Origin: Eubacteriales bacterium | Lineage (GTDB): Bacteria > Bacillota > Clostridia > Lachnospirales > Lachnospiraceae | Length of the DNA: 36,324 nucleotides | Assembly: GCA_030524785.1 (NCBI GenBank) | Contig: JAUNFZ010000026.1 | Coordinates: forward strand, 1 to 36,324 | Direction: 5' to 3' | Shown: one piece after another, positions 15,444 to 23,673 of the stretch | Layout: every line of letters begins with the position of its first letter | How positions within the stretch are numbered: the first letter of the stretch is position 1 | The notes under the pieces: model-generated | The model's database searches: none | What the model was told of the DNA's origin: nothing | What the model saw: only the letters and a program-made list of their open reading frames with translations | Made by a program: the position numbers and the translations under genes

Positions 15444-15996
15444 TACAAGGATGTGTGAGATGGTAGAGATTGATCAGTGGATTGCGCAGTTCCCCGTCTG
15501 CCAGTATGAGATTGTGCCTTCCGAAAAAATTCCCTTCTCGGAAAAGGTGAGATTTATATGCCGGGAAGAATGTGAACGTTACGGGAAATCCTGGTCGTGT
15601 CCGCCGGCGGTAGGCAGCGTAGAGGAATGTCGGCAAAGATGTCTTGAATATCCCCGGGCGTTGGTGTTCACCACGCTGGCGGAGGTAAACGATATGGCGG
15701 TTATGGCGGAAACTCTGGCGACGAGAGGAGGCCATGAGAAAATTTCCCGGGCGATCTGCCGGGAACTGGAGGACCGGGGATATTCCTGCCTGTGCCTTTC
15801 CAGTGAATCCTGTCAGATCTGTGAATCCTGCGCATACCCAGAGGCATGCCGCCATCCGGAAGCGGCGATTCCCTGCGTGGAGAGTTACGGTATTCTGGTG
15901 ACAGAGCTGGCGGAAATGTGCGGCATGGATTTTTACTACGACAGTCATACGGTGACGTGGTTTGGGTTGATTTTCTTTAAGGACAAAGAGCGGTAG
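15436..15996 (+). CDS. DUF2284 Cys-rich putative metal-binding protein
   Basis: A 186-residue protein with 16 cysteines (near 9 percent). Clusters are CREECERYGKSWSCPP at about 42-57 and a dense run with Cys at about 117-148 (SCLCLSSESCQICESCAYPEAC, then PCVESYG). The family is predicted to bind metal or an iron-sulfur cluster; no reaction is established. The likely start is TTG 15436, which has GGAGGA (15425-15430) 5 nt upstream; ATG 15451 has no properly spaced site. It overlaps the HAD gene by 8 nt, and its stop lies inside a terminator-like hairpin. Confidence 0.82.
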   Translation: MTDTRMCEMVEIDQWIAQFPVCQYEIVPSEKIPFSEKVRFICREECERYGKSWSCPPAVGSVEECRQRCLEYPRALVFTTLAEVNDMAVMAETLATRGGHEKISRAICRELEDRGYSCLCLSSESCQICESCAYPEACRHPEAAIPCVESYGILVTELAEMCGMDFYYDSHTVTWFGLIFFKDKER

Positions 15997-16018
15997 GCAT
16001 ATTTTGCCTGCCGCTTCA
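15990..16018 (+). terminator. Terminator-like hairpin after the DUF2284 gene
   Basis: GCGGTAGGCA (15990-15999) pairs perfectly with TGCCTGCCGC (16005-16014) around a 5-nt loop. The T-run is weak (TTCAT), so termination may be partial. The hairpin contains the DUF2284 stop codon (15994-15996) and overlaps the sigma-E-like promoter of yqfC. Confidence 0.5.
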
Positions 16019-16024
16019 TATATT
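15997..16024 (+). promoter_or_regulatory. Sigma-E-like sporulation promoter of yqfCD
   Basis: GCATATT (15997-16003) matches the Bacillus sigma-E -35 (KMATATT), and CATATATT (16017-16024) closely matches its -10 (CATACANT), with a 13-bp spacer, about 1 bp shorter than usual. The predicted start is near 16031, before yqfC. yqfCD belong to the sigma-E regulon in Bacillus subtilis, which supports the call. Confidence 0.55.
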
Positions 16025-16048
16025 GTGTAATAAACGGCAAAGATAGTG

Positions 16049-16324
16049 ATGAGTTCAATGAAAAAGCCCGTCTGCCATAAAGTAGCTTCCGCTATGGAAA
16101 TTCCTGCAGATCTGTCGGAAAAAGCCGCTTTAGTAGAATTGACTGGTCAAAACCTGCTGCGGGTGGAGAATTATCTTGGAATCCTGGAATATTCTGAGAA
16201 TTGTCTGCTGCTGCAGTGCAAAAACTGCCGGCTGGAAGTGTGCGGGCGAAATCTTCTCGTAGAATTTTATGCGAAGGAAGAACTGATTCTTCGGGGACAA
16301 ATTGAGCAGGTGCGCTATTTTTGA
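16049..16324 (+). CDS. yqfC: Sporulation protein YqfC (YabP/YqfC family)
   Basis: A 91-residue protein of the YabP/YqfC beta-sheet family, with the pattern LVELTGQNLLRVENYLGILEYSENCLLLQCKNCRLEVCGRNLLVEFYAKEELILRGQIEQVRY broken into short strands. YqfC is made in the mother cell and acts with YqfD, whose C-terminus resembles SpoIV-type stage IV proteins. The start is uncertain: GTG 16046, ATG 16049 and ATG 16058 are in frame and none has a strong ribosome site; homologues begin near MKKP, which favours 16058 or 16049. A sigma-E-like promoter lies about 25 nt upstream. It abuts yqfD. Confidence 0.88.
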   Translation: MSSMKKPVCHKVASAMEIPADLSEKAALVELTGQNLLRVENYLGILEYSENCLLLQCKNCRLEVCGRNLLVEFYAKEELILRGQIEQVRYF

Positions 16325-16338
16325 AGGGAGGAAACGGT

Positions 16339-17565
16339 CTGATTGAGCGATGGCTCCGGCTGATGAAAGGTTATGTGCGAATCTCCATCTGCGGCGGTTC
16401 TTATGAGCGCTTTTTGAATTTGTGCGCAAATCACCAGATACTTCTCTGGAATCTTCAACCTGCCCAAAAGGGGTATGAGGTAAATTTATATAGAAAAGAT
16501 TTTTATCAATTGAAGCCTCTGGCGTCCAAATGCCGGACACGGATCCGCATTACAGGAAAATATGGGCTTCCTTTTTTTCTGAACAGGAATCGAAAGCGAA
16601 AGGTGTTTGCAGCGGGTTTTTTCGGCTGCGCGCTTTTTATTATTTTCTTATCGCGCTTTATCTGGAATATAACGCTGGAGGGAAATCAGAGCATTACGAG
16701 GCAGACGGTGATGGAATATCTCTCTGAATATGGCGTGGGATACGGCACCTGGAAGAAGGACGTTGACTGCAGGCAATTAGCTGCAGAACTTCGAAATCAC
16801 TTTCAGGATCTTATCTGGGTGTCCGTAAAAATGCAGGGCACCAGACTGTCGGTCAACGTACAGGAGAATACGGATACACAGATTCAGGAGGAACGCAAAT
16901 ATGAGGACAGCGATCTGACGGCAGACGCGGCGGGAACGATTATCCGCATGATTACCAGGGAGGGAACTCCGATTGTCCGGGAGGGCGATACCGTTTCGCC
17001 GGGGGACTTGCTGGTGCAGGGCCGCATGGAGATTACGGATGATTCAGGAACCGTCACGTCATACCGCTACTGTGCAGCGGATGCCGACATTTACATAAAG
17101 ACAGATATCCGTTATGAGGATGAGTTTCTGCTGACACATGAAATACAGGAATATACCGGAAAGAAGCGTTATGGCATATATATCGGCATTGGAAAAAGCT
17201 ATTGGGGAATCGATCTTGGAATACACCGGATGGAGCAGGCGGATATTCTTGGAAAAGAGAAAACACTGTGCCTGATGAAAGACTTTTTTCTGCCGCTCTC
17301 TGTTCATATTGCGACGGCAAAAGAATACAGAAATGTGATGCGTACTTATGGAGCGCAGGAGGCCAAAGCAATCGCCGAAGAAAGATTGAAAAAATTTCTA
17401 ACAGAAAATGAGCAAAAAGGGGTTCAAATATTTGAAAATAATGTTAGAATAGATATAAGTGCGACTTCCTGTCGGGCATCCGGAACACTGACAGCAGTGA
17501 AAAAGACAGGCAGGAGGGTTCCCACTGAAAAATCAGACCTCCAACGGGAAGGAAACAGCGAATGA
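16339..17565 (+). CDS. yqfD: Sporulation protein YqfD
   Basis: A family protein of about 408 residues: an N-terminal YVRISICGGSYERFLNLC region, a single membrane segment at about residues 88-108 (FAAGFFGCALFIIFLSRFIW), and a long extracytoplasmic region starting ITLEGNQSITRQTVMEYLSE. It is needed for efficient sporulation in Bacillus and is paired with YqfC. The start is unusual: the only strong ribosome site, AAGGGAGG (16324-16331), points to CTG 16339 seven bases on. TTG 16321 overlaps the yqfC stop but lies before that site, and ATG 16363 would cut conserved residues. The stop overlaps phoH by 4 nt (ATGA). Confidence 0.88.
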   Translation: MIERWLRLMKGYVRISICGGSYERFLNLCANHQILLWNLQPAQKGYEVNLYRKDFYQLKPLASKCRTRIRITGKYGLPFFLNRNRKRKVFAAGFFGCALFIIFLSRFIWNITLEGNQSITRQTVMEYLSEYGVGYGTWKKDVDCRQLAAELRNHFQDLIWVSVKMQGTRLSVNVQENTDTQIQEERKYEDSDLTADAAGTIIRMITREGTPIVREGDTVSPGDLLVQGRMEITDDSGTVTSYRYCAADADIYIKTDIRYEDEFLLTHEIQEYTGKKRYGIYIGIGKSYWGIDLGIHRMEQADILGKEKTLCLMKDFFLPLSVHIATAKEYRNVMRTYGAQEAKAIAEERLKKFLTENEQKGVQIFENNVRIDISATSCRASGTLTAVKKTGRRVPTEKSDLQREGNSE

Positions 17566-18572
17566 GCATTGTGGAAACGGTAATTTCTATTCCGGCTGCG
17601 CTGGAAGGAAATGTATTCGGCCAATTTGATGAACATGTGAAAAAAATTGAAAAGACGCTGAACGTCACCATTATCGCGCGGGATGGAAATATCCGGGTGC
17701 TTGGGAGCGAACATGCTTCCAGAAAGGCCGCCGATGTGATAAACCGGCTGGCGCAGCTGGCAGGAGCGGGCAACACGATTTCCGCGCAGAATGTGGACTA
17801 TGCGCTGGCGCTTTCTTTTGAGGATAAGGAAGGGGCAATTGTCGAGATCGATAAGGATACGATCTGCCATACGATCAACGGCAAAGTAATAAAGCCCAAA
17901 ACACTTGGACAGAAAACTTATGTCGATGCGATGCGCAAAAAGATGATTACCTTTGGCATTGGCCCGGCAGGCACCGGAAAAACGTATCTGGCAATGGCGA
18001 TGGCGATACAGGCGTTTAAGGATGATGAGGTTGGGCGCATTATCCTGACCAGGCCGGCCATTGAGGCGGGGGAAAAGCTTGGATTTCTGCCAGGGGATCT
18101 GCAGAGCAAGGTAGATCCGTATCTGCGGCCTCTTTATGACGCGCTGTATCAGATTATGGGGCCTGACAGCTTCCAGAAAAATATGGAAAAGGGATTGATT
18201 GAGGTCGCACCGCTGGCTTATATGCGAGGACGTACGCTGGACAACGCCTTTATTATCCTGGATGAAGCACAGAATACGACGCCGGCACAGATGAAGATGT
18301 TTCTTACAAGAATCGGATTCGGATCCAGAGTTGTGATCACAGGGGATATGACCCAGAAGGACTTGCCTTCCGGAGCGCAGTCCGGGCTAGATGTGGCGGT
18401 AAAGGTTCTGAAAAAAGTGGAAGATATTGCTTTCTGTACGCTCACCAGCAAGGACGTGGTTCGCCATCCGCTGGTACAGCAGATTGTACAGGCTTACGAG
18501 GAATATGAAAAGAAGCAGCAGGCGTCAATAGCGTCGCAGGAACGCTCCCGACGGCGGCGAAAAGGAGTATAA
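17562..18572 (+). CDS. phoH: PhoH family ATPase
   Basis: A cytosolic P-loop NTPase of 336 residues. Walker A is GPAGTGKT with K140, and Walker B is FIILDEAQN with D234. The core is related to superfamily I helicases, and the roughly 110-residue N-terminal region resembles the RNA-binding part of other PhoH proteins. Its neighbour YbeY suggests a role in RNA processing or ribosome quality control, but no precise activity is established for this branch. GGAAGGA lies 8 nt before the ATG. The start overlaps yqfD by 4 nt, and the stop shares one base with the ybeY start. Confidence 0.95.
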   Translation: MSIVETVISIPAALEGNVFGQFDEHVKKIEKTLNVTIIARDGNIRVLGSEHASRKAADVINRLAQLAGAGNTISAQNVDYALALSFEDKEGAIVEIDKDTICHTINGKVIKPKTLGQKTYVDAMRKKMITFGIGPAGTGKTYLAMAMAIQAFKDDEVGRIILTRPAIEAGEKLGFLPGDLQSKVDPYLRPLYDALYQIMGPDSFQKNMEKGLIEVAPLAYMRGRTLDNAFIILDEAQNTTPAQMKMFLTRIGFGSRVVITGDMTQKDLPSGAQSGLDVAVKVLKKVEDIAFCTLTSKDVVRHPLVQQIVQAYEEYEKKQQASIASQERSRRRRKGV

Positions 18573-19072
18573 TGACAGTATATTTTGAGAATGAAAGCGG
18601 CATGAATCTGCCCTTTGACTGTGAAAAAACAGCCCGCGAGGTGGCTATGGAAGTCCTGGAATATGAAAACTGTCCCTATGAGGCGCAGTTTTCGCTGACG
18701 CTTACCACAGAGGATGAAATGCGGACAATCAATAACAATATGCGCAAAATTGACGCTCCTACGGATGTACTGTCGTTTCCTATGACGGACTATCCGGCGC
18801 CGGCAGATTTTGCGTTTCTGGAGGAATCCCAGGACGCCTTTGATCCTGACAGCGGGGAACTTCTGCTGGGAGATATTGTCATATGCGTGGAGCGTGTGTA
18901 CAGGCAGGCCGGGGAATATGGCCATTCTCTTTTGCGGGAATATGCCTTTCTGATTGCACACAGCATGCTGCACCTGATTGGCTACGACCACATGGAGGAG
19001 GAAGAAGCCCGCAGAATGGAGCAAAAGCAGGAGGAAATACTTTTGCATCTTGGAATCACAAGGGATATTTGA
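18572..19072 (+). CDS. ybeY: Endoribonuclease YbeY (rRNA maturation factor)
   Basis: A metal-dependent RNase needed for 16S rRNA 3'-end maturation and ribosome quality control. The zinc motif HSMLHLIGYDH gives H130, H134 and H140. The preceding RKIDAPTDVLSFPM segment is also diagnostic. At 166 residues it is full length. The TAATG junction with phoH and AAAGGAG just upstream imply tight coupling. In many Firmicutes dgkA, cdd and era follow; here a DUF3048 gene comes next. Confidence 0.96.
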   Translation: MTVYFENESGMNLPFDCEKTAREVAMEVLEYENCPYEAQFSLTLTTEDEMRTINNNMRKIDAPTDVLSFPMTDYPAPADFAFLEESQDAFDPDSGELLLGDIVICVERVYRQAGEYGHSLLREYAFLIAHSMLHLIGYDHMEEEEARRMEQKQEEILLHLGITRDI

Positions 19073-19101
19073 AGGATTATACATATAGGGGAGGGAACAC
19101 C

Positions 19102-20277
19102 ATGAAAAAAAGAATTGCATTGATGTTGATGTGCCTGACAGCCATTACGGCACTGCCCAGGCAAACCATCCTGGCTCAGGAGGAAAGTGCGCAGGACGCT
19201 TATGAACAGCAGGATGGGCAGACGGCAGAAACAGGGGAAACAGAGGAAACAGAGGATCCTTCCTGGCATCAGGAGCCCAAAACACAGATCAGCCGCGGGA
19301 ACGCCCAGAGAGAGACAGCGAACCAGGAGGGGCAGGTACACAGCTATCTTACAGGAAAACTTACAAGCCAGGAGATTGCATATACGCGTCCCATGGCGAT
19401 TATGATCAACAATATTATCAACGCGATGCCGCAGGCGGGACTGTCAAAGGCGGAAGTCGTGTATGAAGCTCCTGTGGAGGGGGCAATTACCCGGCTGCTG
19501 GCCATCTTTGAGGATTACTCAGAATTAGAAAAGATCGGGCCGGTGAGAAGCTGCAGGGATTATTTTATAGACTTTGCCATGGAGTTCGATGCGCTCTATA
19601 CGCATTACGGCCAGGCGGTATATGCCTTTGACCTTTTAAATTCCGATATGGTAGATAATATCAGCGGCCTGCAGTATCAGGAAGCGGCGGGGGAAATCAA
19701 TGGCTATGCCGGAGAGGATATCTTTTACCGCACCGACGACCGGCCGGCGCCTCACAATGCTTACACAAGCTATGAGGGGCTTATGAGAGCCGTTGAGAGA
19801 AAAGAATATGATATGGCGCTGGACGACGATTACAGCGGCCACTTTAAGTTTGCCTCAGACGGTGAAACCGTCAGCTACAGCGAAGGGACAGCTTCTTATA
19901 TCCGTCCCAGCCTGTACAGCAATGAACCTTACTTCCAGTATGACGGGGAGTCGGGCCAGTATCTGCGCTTCCAGTACGGCGACGCGCAGATTGACGAACT
20001 TACCTGGAACCAGCTTGCCTATGATAATGTGATTATTCAATACTGCCAGATCCGGCCGTATGATGACAACGGATATCTTGATGTAAATACAAATTCCGGC
20101 GGCGAGGCGATTCTTTTTACCCGGGGCACCTATACGACGGCCACATGGAAAAAGGATTCAGACTGGGGCCCTGCCCGGTATTACGACGCTTCAGGCAATG
20201 AAATTACGATCAATCAGGGAAAAACGTGGGTCTGCATCGTGCAGGATACGCTGAAGGGCGATCTTGTGATAGAATAA
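19102..20277 (+). CDS. Exported DUF3048 protein (YerB-like)
   Basis: A 391-residue protein with a Sec-type signal peptide (KKR, then a hydrophobic stretch to about residue 25). C11 is not in a good lipobox, so a lipoprotein is unlikely. Residues about 27-75 are an acidic Gln/Glu-rich linker. The DUF3048 N-terminal part runs from YTRPMAIMINN through VVYEAPVEGAITRLLAIFED and GPVRSCRDYFIDFA; the C-terminal part includes AILFTRGTYTTATWKK and TWVCIV. The function is unknown; Bacillus YerB is the reference member. The start ATG has GGGGAGGG upstream; a longer frame from 18883 only overlaps ybeY. It lies 29 nt after ybeY. Confidence 0.88.
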   Translation: MKKRIALMLMCLTAITALPRQTILAQEESAQDAYEQQDGQTAETGETEETEDPSWHQEPKTQISRGNAQRETANQEGQVHSYLTGKLTSQEIAYTRPMAIMINNIINAMPQAGLSKAEVVYEAPVEGAITRLLAIFEDYSELEKIGPVRSCRDYFIDFAMEFDALYTHYGQAVYAFDLLNSDMVDNISGLQYQEAAGEINGYAGEDIFYRTDDRPAPHNAYTSYEGLMRAVERKEYDMALDDDYSGHFKFASDGETVSYSEGTASYIRPSLYSNEPYFQYDGESGQYLRFQYGDAQIDELTWNQLAYDNVIIQYCQIRPYDDNGYLDVNTNSGGEAILFTRGTYTTATWKKDSDWGPARYYDASGNEITINQGKTWVCIVQDTLKGDLVIE

Positions 20278-20323
20278 TAGACCGCGGCAGACAGCGGAAT
20301 GGTTACGCAGGAGGACAGGTTAA

Positions 20324-21991
20324 GTGGGAACAAAGAAAAAAGCAAAATCGAATTTTTTGGTACAGGGGACAATTCTGGCGGCGGCTTCGATCATCGCGAG
20401 AATTATCGGCATGATTTACCGTATTCCCCTGACGGCTATTCTGGGAGATGAGGGAAACGCCTACTATGGTACGGCAAATGAGATTTATTCGATTTTGCTG
20501 ATGATATCCACCTTCAGCCTGCCTCTGGCCGTTTCGAAGATGGTGTCTGAAAAAATGCACAGGGGAGAGGCGAAAAATGCGCACAAGATCTTTGTGTGCG
20601 CAATGAAATTTGCAGTGATCTGCGGCGCGGTCATGGCCGTGCTGACATTTCTGCTGGCGGGAGTGATCTGCCGCAATATCATGCGCGTGGACAACGCCGT
20701 ATATGCGCTCCGTGTGATTGCTCCGGCGATTTTCCTGTTCGCTATTGCCGGTGTGTTCCGCGGTTTTTTCCAGGGCCAGGAAACAATGATTCCCACGGCG
20801 ACTTCCCAGGTCATTGAACAGATTGTCAATGCGGTGGTGACGGTTGCGGGGGCGGGCGTTATGTTCCGGTACGGAGCGTCCATAGCCGGAGAAAACAGTT
20901 CCCTTGCGCCTATGATGGCGGCTGCCGGAGGTACCTTCGGAACAGTCGTCAGTATTACAGTGGCGCTGATCTTTTTGATTGTTGTTTATCTGTCCTACAG
21001 CAGAACATTCAAAAAGCAGATGAAAATGGATCCCTCAAGAAAGCTTGATTCGGATCGGATTATCTATACGACGATTATTCTCACGATTCTGCCGATAGTA
21101 TTCAGCGAACTGATCTACAACATCAGCCCGACGCTGGATCAGGCGATTTTCAACAGTATTCTGGAGGGGCAGGGTTATACGAAGGAACAGTATAATACCA
21201 TTTACGGTATTTACCTTGGAAAATTCCGTGTGCTGATGAATGTACCCCTGGCGCTTGCCTCCTGTCTGGCGCCCTCTGTGGTTCCGGCGCTCACCGCCGC
21301 CATGGTGGACGGAAACTTTTCAGACGCCAGAATCAAGGTACGCCAGACCATGCGCTATACCATGATCCTTACCATTCCCTGCGCGGTGGGGATGGCGGCT
21401 CTGGCAAAACCGATTATGTATCTTGTGTTTAATGATAACCGTATGCTTCCGGCAGGGATTATGCAGGCGGGTTCCCTGATGATCGTGTTGTTTGCCATTG
21501 CAACGCTGTCCACAGCGGTACTGCAGGGTATGAACCGCATGAAGGAGCCGCTGGTTCACTCGGCGATTGCGCTTGCCATTCATGTGGTGGTGCTGGTTAT
21601 TCTTTTAAAACAGTTCCGCCTGAATATTTACGGTGTGGTTTACGCGAATACGCTGTTTCCATTTATTCTCTGCATCCTGAATTTCTTTTCGATCAGGCGT
21701 CATCTGCGCTACCGTCAGGAGCTGAGAAAAACATTCCTGCTTCCGTTGATTTCCGCCGGAGTGATGGGGCTGGTGGCAATGCTGGTATACTGGGTGTTCA
21801 ACCGTCTCTTTATCATTATCTTTGTGGATCGGGCGGCGAACGCGATTGCCACGATTCTTGCGGTTTTGGCCGGCGTAGTGTCATATCTGTTCGTGCTGAT
21901 TAAATTAAAAGGGCTGAAGGAACATGAAATTGCGAATATGCCCAAGGGCGAAATGATCGTGAATCTCCTGCACAGGATCAGATTCCTTTGA
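20324..21991 (+). CDS. MOP-superfamily flippase, MurJ/SpoVB/YtgP type
   Basis: An integral membrane protein of 555 residues with about 14 hydrophobic segments. Marks include the N-terminal GTILAAASIIARIIGMIYRIPL, the GVFRGFFQGQETMIPTATSQVIEQI loop with its conserved Arg/Gln residues, and the LDQAIFNSIL region. Related Firmicute proteins flip lipid II (YtgP/MurJ) or act in spore cortex formation (SpoVB); the sequence does not settle which, and the sporulation genes upstream fit either. The GTG 20324 start has CAGGAGG 10 nt upstream. Its final bases overlap the proB start (TGATG). Transport of other polyprenyl-linked oligosaccharides is possible. Confidence 0.85.
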   Translation: MGTKKKAKSNFLVQGTILAAASIIARIIGMIYRIPLTAILGDEGNAYYGTANEIYSILLMISTFSLPLAVSKMVSEKMHRGEAKNAHKIFVCAMKFAVICGAVMAVLTFLLAGVICRNIMRVDNAVYALRVIAPAIFLFAIAGVFRGFFQGQETMIPTATSQVIEQIVNAVVTVAGAGVMFRYGASIAGENSSLAPMMAAAGGTFGTVVSITVALIFLIVVYLSYSRTFKKQMKMDPSRKLDSDRIIYTTIILTILPIVFSELIYNISPTLDQAIFNSILEGQGYTKEQYNTIYGIYLGKFRVLMNVPLALASCLAPSVVPALTAAMVDGNFSDARIKVRQTMRYTMILTIPCAVGMAALAKPIMYLVFNDNRMLPAGIMQAGSLMIVLFAIATLSTAVLQGMNRMKEPLVHSAIALAIHVVVLVILLKQFRLNIYGVVYANTLFPFILCILNFFSIRRHLRYRQELRKTFLLPLISAGVMGLVAMLVYWVFNRLFIIIFVDRAANAIATILAVLAGVVSYLFVLIKLKGLKEHEIANMPKGEMIVNLLHRIRFL

Positions 21992-22875
21992 TGCAGGAGC
22001 AAAGACAGAAGGCAAGGTTGACAATATTGAATTACAGAGATCAATTAAAAGACAAGCAGAGGATTATTATTAAAATCGGTTCTTCTTCCCTGACCCATGG
22101 GCTGACCGGCGCGCTGAATCTTACCAAACTGGAGATTCTGGTGCGGGAGATCAGCGACATCCGGAACATGGGAAAAGACGTGATCGTTGTTTCGTCCGGC
22201 GCCATTGCGGTGGGAAGCAGCGCGGTGGGATTTTCCAGAAAACCGTCGCATCTGGAGGAGCAGCAGGCCTGTGCTGCCATTGGACAGGCAAAGCTGATGA
22301 TGATCTATCAGAAGCTGTTTGCCGAGTATGGCCAGATGGCGGCGCAGATTCTGATGACAAAATATACAATTATGAACCCTGTGAGCAGGGAGAACGCATT
22401 TAACACTTTCCGGGAGCTTCTGAAGCTGGGAGCGATCCCCATCGTAAACGAGAACGATACCGTCTCTACGGATGAGATACGTTTTGGGGATAACGATACA
22501 CTTTCCGCCCTGGTGGCTTCTCTTGTAAGCGCAGACCTTCTGATTCTTTTATCGGACATTGACGGACTGTTTACAGACGACCCCCATCAGAATCCTGACG
22601 CAGAGTTTATCGATGTGGTAGAGGAACTGAATGAGGAGTTGCTCCATATGGGAAAAAGCACCAGCGGGAGCAGCGTGGGAACCGGCGGCATGAGCGCAAA
22701 GCTTGCGGCAGCAAAGATTGCGACCACCTCGGGGGCCGATATGGTAATTGCAAATGGCGAAGATTTTCATGTGATACACAAAATTTTGCAGGGGAAAAAT
22801 TATGGCACTATGTTTTTAGGTAAAAAAGACCATAGTTTTTCACTGGTAGATTACTTAAACGAAATGGATTCGTAG
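21991..22875 (+). CDS. proB: Glutamate 5-kinase
   Basis: It catalyses the first step of proline synthesis, ATP-dependent phosphorylation of glutamate, in the cytosol. It has the amino-acid kinase fold with RIIIKIGSSSLTHG, VVSSGAIAVG, PIVNENDTVST and LLSDIDGLFTDDP, and a substrate loop GTGGMSAKLAAAKIA. At about 294 residues it lacks the C-terminal PUA domain of longer ProB proteins, so feedback behaviour may differ. The start is not certain: ATG 21991 overlaps the flippase stop, while TTG 22027, with AAGG 9 nt upstream, would give a product beginning NYRDQLK like relatives. Proline is a known feedback inhibitor of the family. Confidence 0.93.
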   Translation: MQEQRQKARLTILNYRDQLKDKQRIIIKIGSSSLTHGLTGALNLTKLEILVREISDIRNMGKDVIVVSSGAIAVGSSAVGFSRKPSHLEEQQACAAIGQAKLMMIYQKLFAEYGQMAAQILMTKYTIMNPVSRENAFNTFRELLKLGAIPIVNENDTVSTDEIRFGDNDTLSALVASLVSADLLILLSDIDGLFTDDPHQNPDAEFIDVVEELNEELLHMGKSTSGSSVGTGGMSAKLAAAKIATTSGADMVIANGEDFHVIHKILQGKNYGTMFLGKKDHSFSLVDYLNEMDS

Positions 22876-22895
22876 CGGGAGGCGGCTAAGGAAAT

Positions 22896-23132
22896 ATGGG
22901 AATCACGGAAGCGCAGATTATGCGCATCAATGAACTGGCAAGAAAATCAAAGGCGGAGGGCCTGACAGAGAAAGAACGTCTGGAGCAGACGATGCTCCGC
23001 CAGGAGTATATTGCGGCTATACGCAGAAATCTGCGGGGCCAGCTGGACAACATCAATATCCAGGAAAAGGATGGAACGATTACAAACCTTGGTGAGAAGT
23101 ACGGAGAAAAGCATGGAGAAAAAGGAAATTAG
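22896..23132 (+). CDS. DUF896 (YnzC-like) small protein
   Basis: A 78-residue protein whose first 50 residues match DUF896: ITEAQIMRINELARKSKAEGLT, then EKERLEQTMLRQEYIAAIRRNLRGQLDNI. YnzC of Bacillus forms a helical hairpin; its function is unknown. The Gly/Lys/Glu-rich C-terminal tail ([13 protein letters not shown]) overlaps the start of the next gene by 20 nt in another frame, which may explain its composition. It lies between proB and proA and is probably expressed with them. Confidence 0.88.
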   Translation: MGITEAQIMRINELARKSKAEGLTEKERLEQTMLRQEYIAAIRRNLRGQLDNINIQEKDGTITNLGEKYGEKHGEKGN

Positions 23133-23673
23133 AAAGCTGATTTTTAAGAGACGCAGGGAAGCCGACGGCGCTCTTATGGCTGAAAACAGCCGTATTATCT
23201 GTGAAAAAGTTATGGAAACGGAGGCGTTTCGAAAGGCTTCTGCCATTTATGTATATATGGACTGCAAAGGAGAGGTCTCGCTGAAACCTCTCCTTGAAAC
23301 TGCCTGGGCGCTTGGAAAAAAGACAGCGGCTCCCAGGGTGACAGGCCCCGGCACAATGAGCTATTATTACATATCCTCCTATGAGGACGTATCTCCGGGA
23401 TATTATGACATTCCGGAGCCGGTGACAGGCAGGCTGGCAGAGGAGGAGGACGCGCTTTTGATTGTTCCAGGCGTGGCTTTCGACCGGAAGCGCCGCCGCT
23501 GTGGATATGGCCAGGGCTTTTATGACCGCTATCTCTCTGCGCACACGCGCCATACAACGATTGCCGTTGCATTTGAATTTCAGCTTGTGGATGAAATTCA
23601 GACGGATGTATACGACGTCCTGCCGCAGATGCTGATTACGGAAAAGGAGGTAATTACATGCCAAGTGATCTGA
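23113..23673 (+). CDS. 5-formyltetrahydrofolate cyclo-ligase
   Basis: It converts 5-formyl-THF to 5,10-methenyl-THF using ATP, returning the stored folate to one-carbon metabolism. The family pattern is visible: [16 protein letters not shown] at the N-terminus, [18 protein letters not shown], and the C-terminal [27 protein letters not shown] signature. The start ATG 23113 is set by GGAG 6 nt upstream; a longer frame from 23011 merely reads through the DUF896 gene. The protein has 186 residues. It overlaps DUF896 by 20 nt and proA by 16 nt, so this is a tightly packed operon. Confidence 0.93.
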   Translation: MEKKEIRKLIFKRRREADGALMAENSRIICEKVMETEAFRKASAIYVYMDCKGEVSLKPLLETAWALGKKTAAPRVTGPGTMSYYYISSYEDVSPGYYDIPEPVTGRLAEEEDALLIVPGVAFDRKRRRCGYGQGFYDRYLSAHTRHTTIAVAFEFQLVDEIQTDVYDVLPQMLITEKEVITCQVI

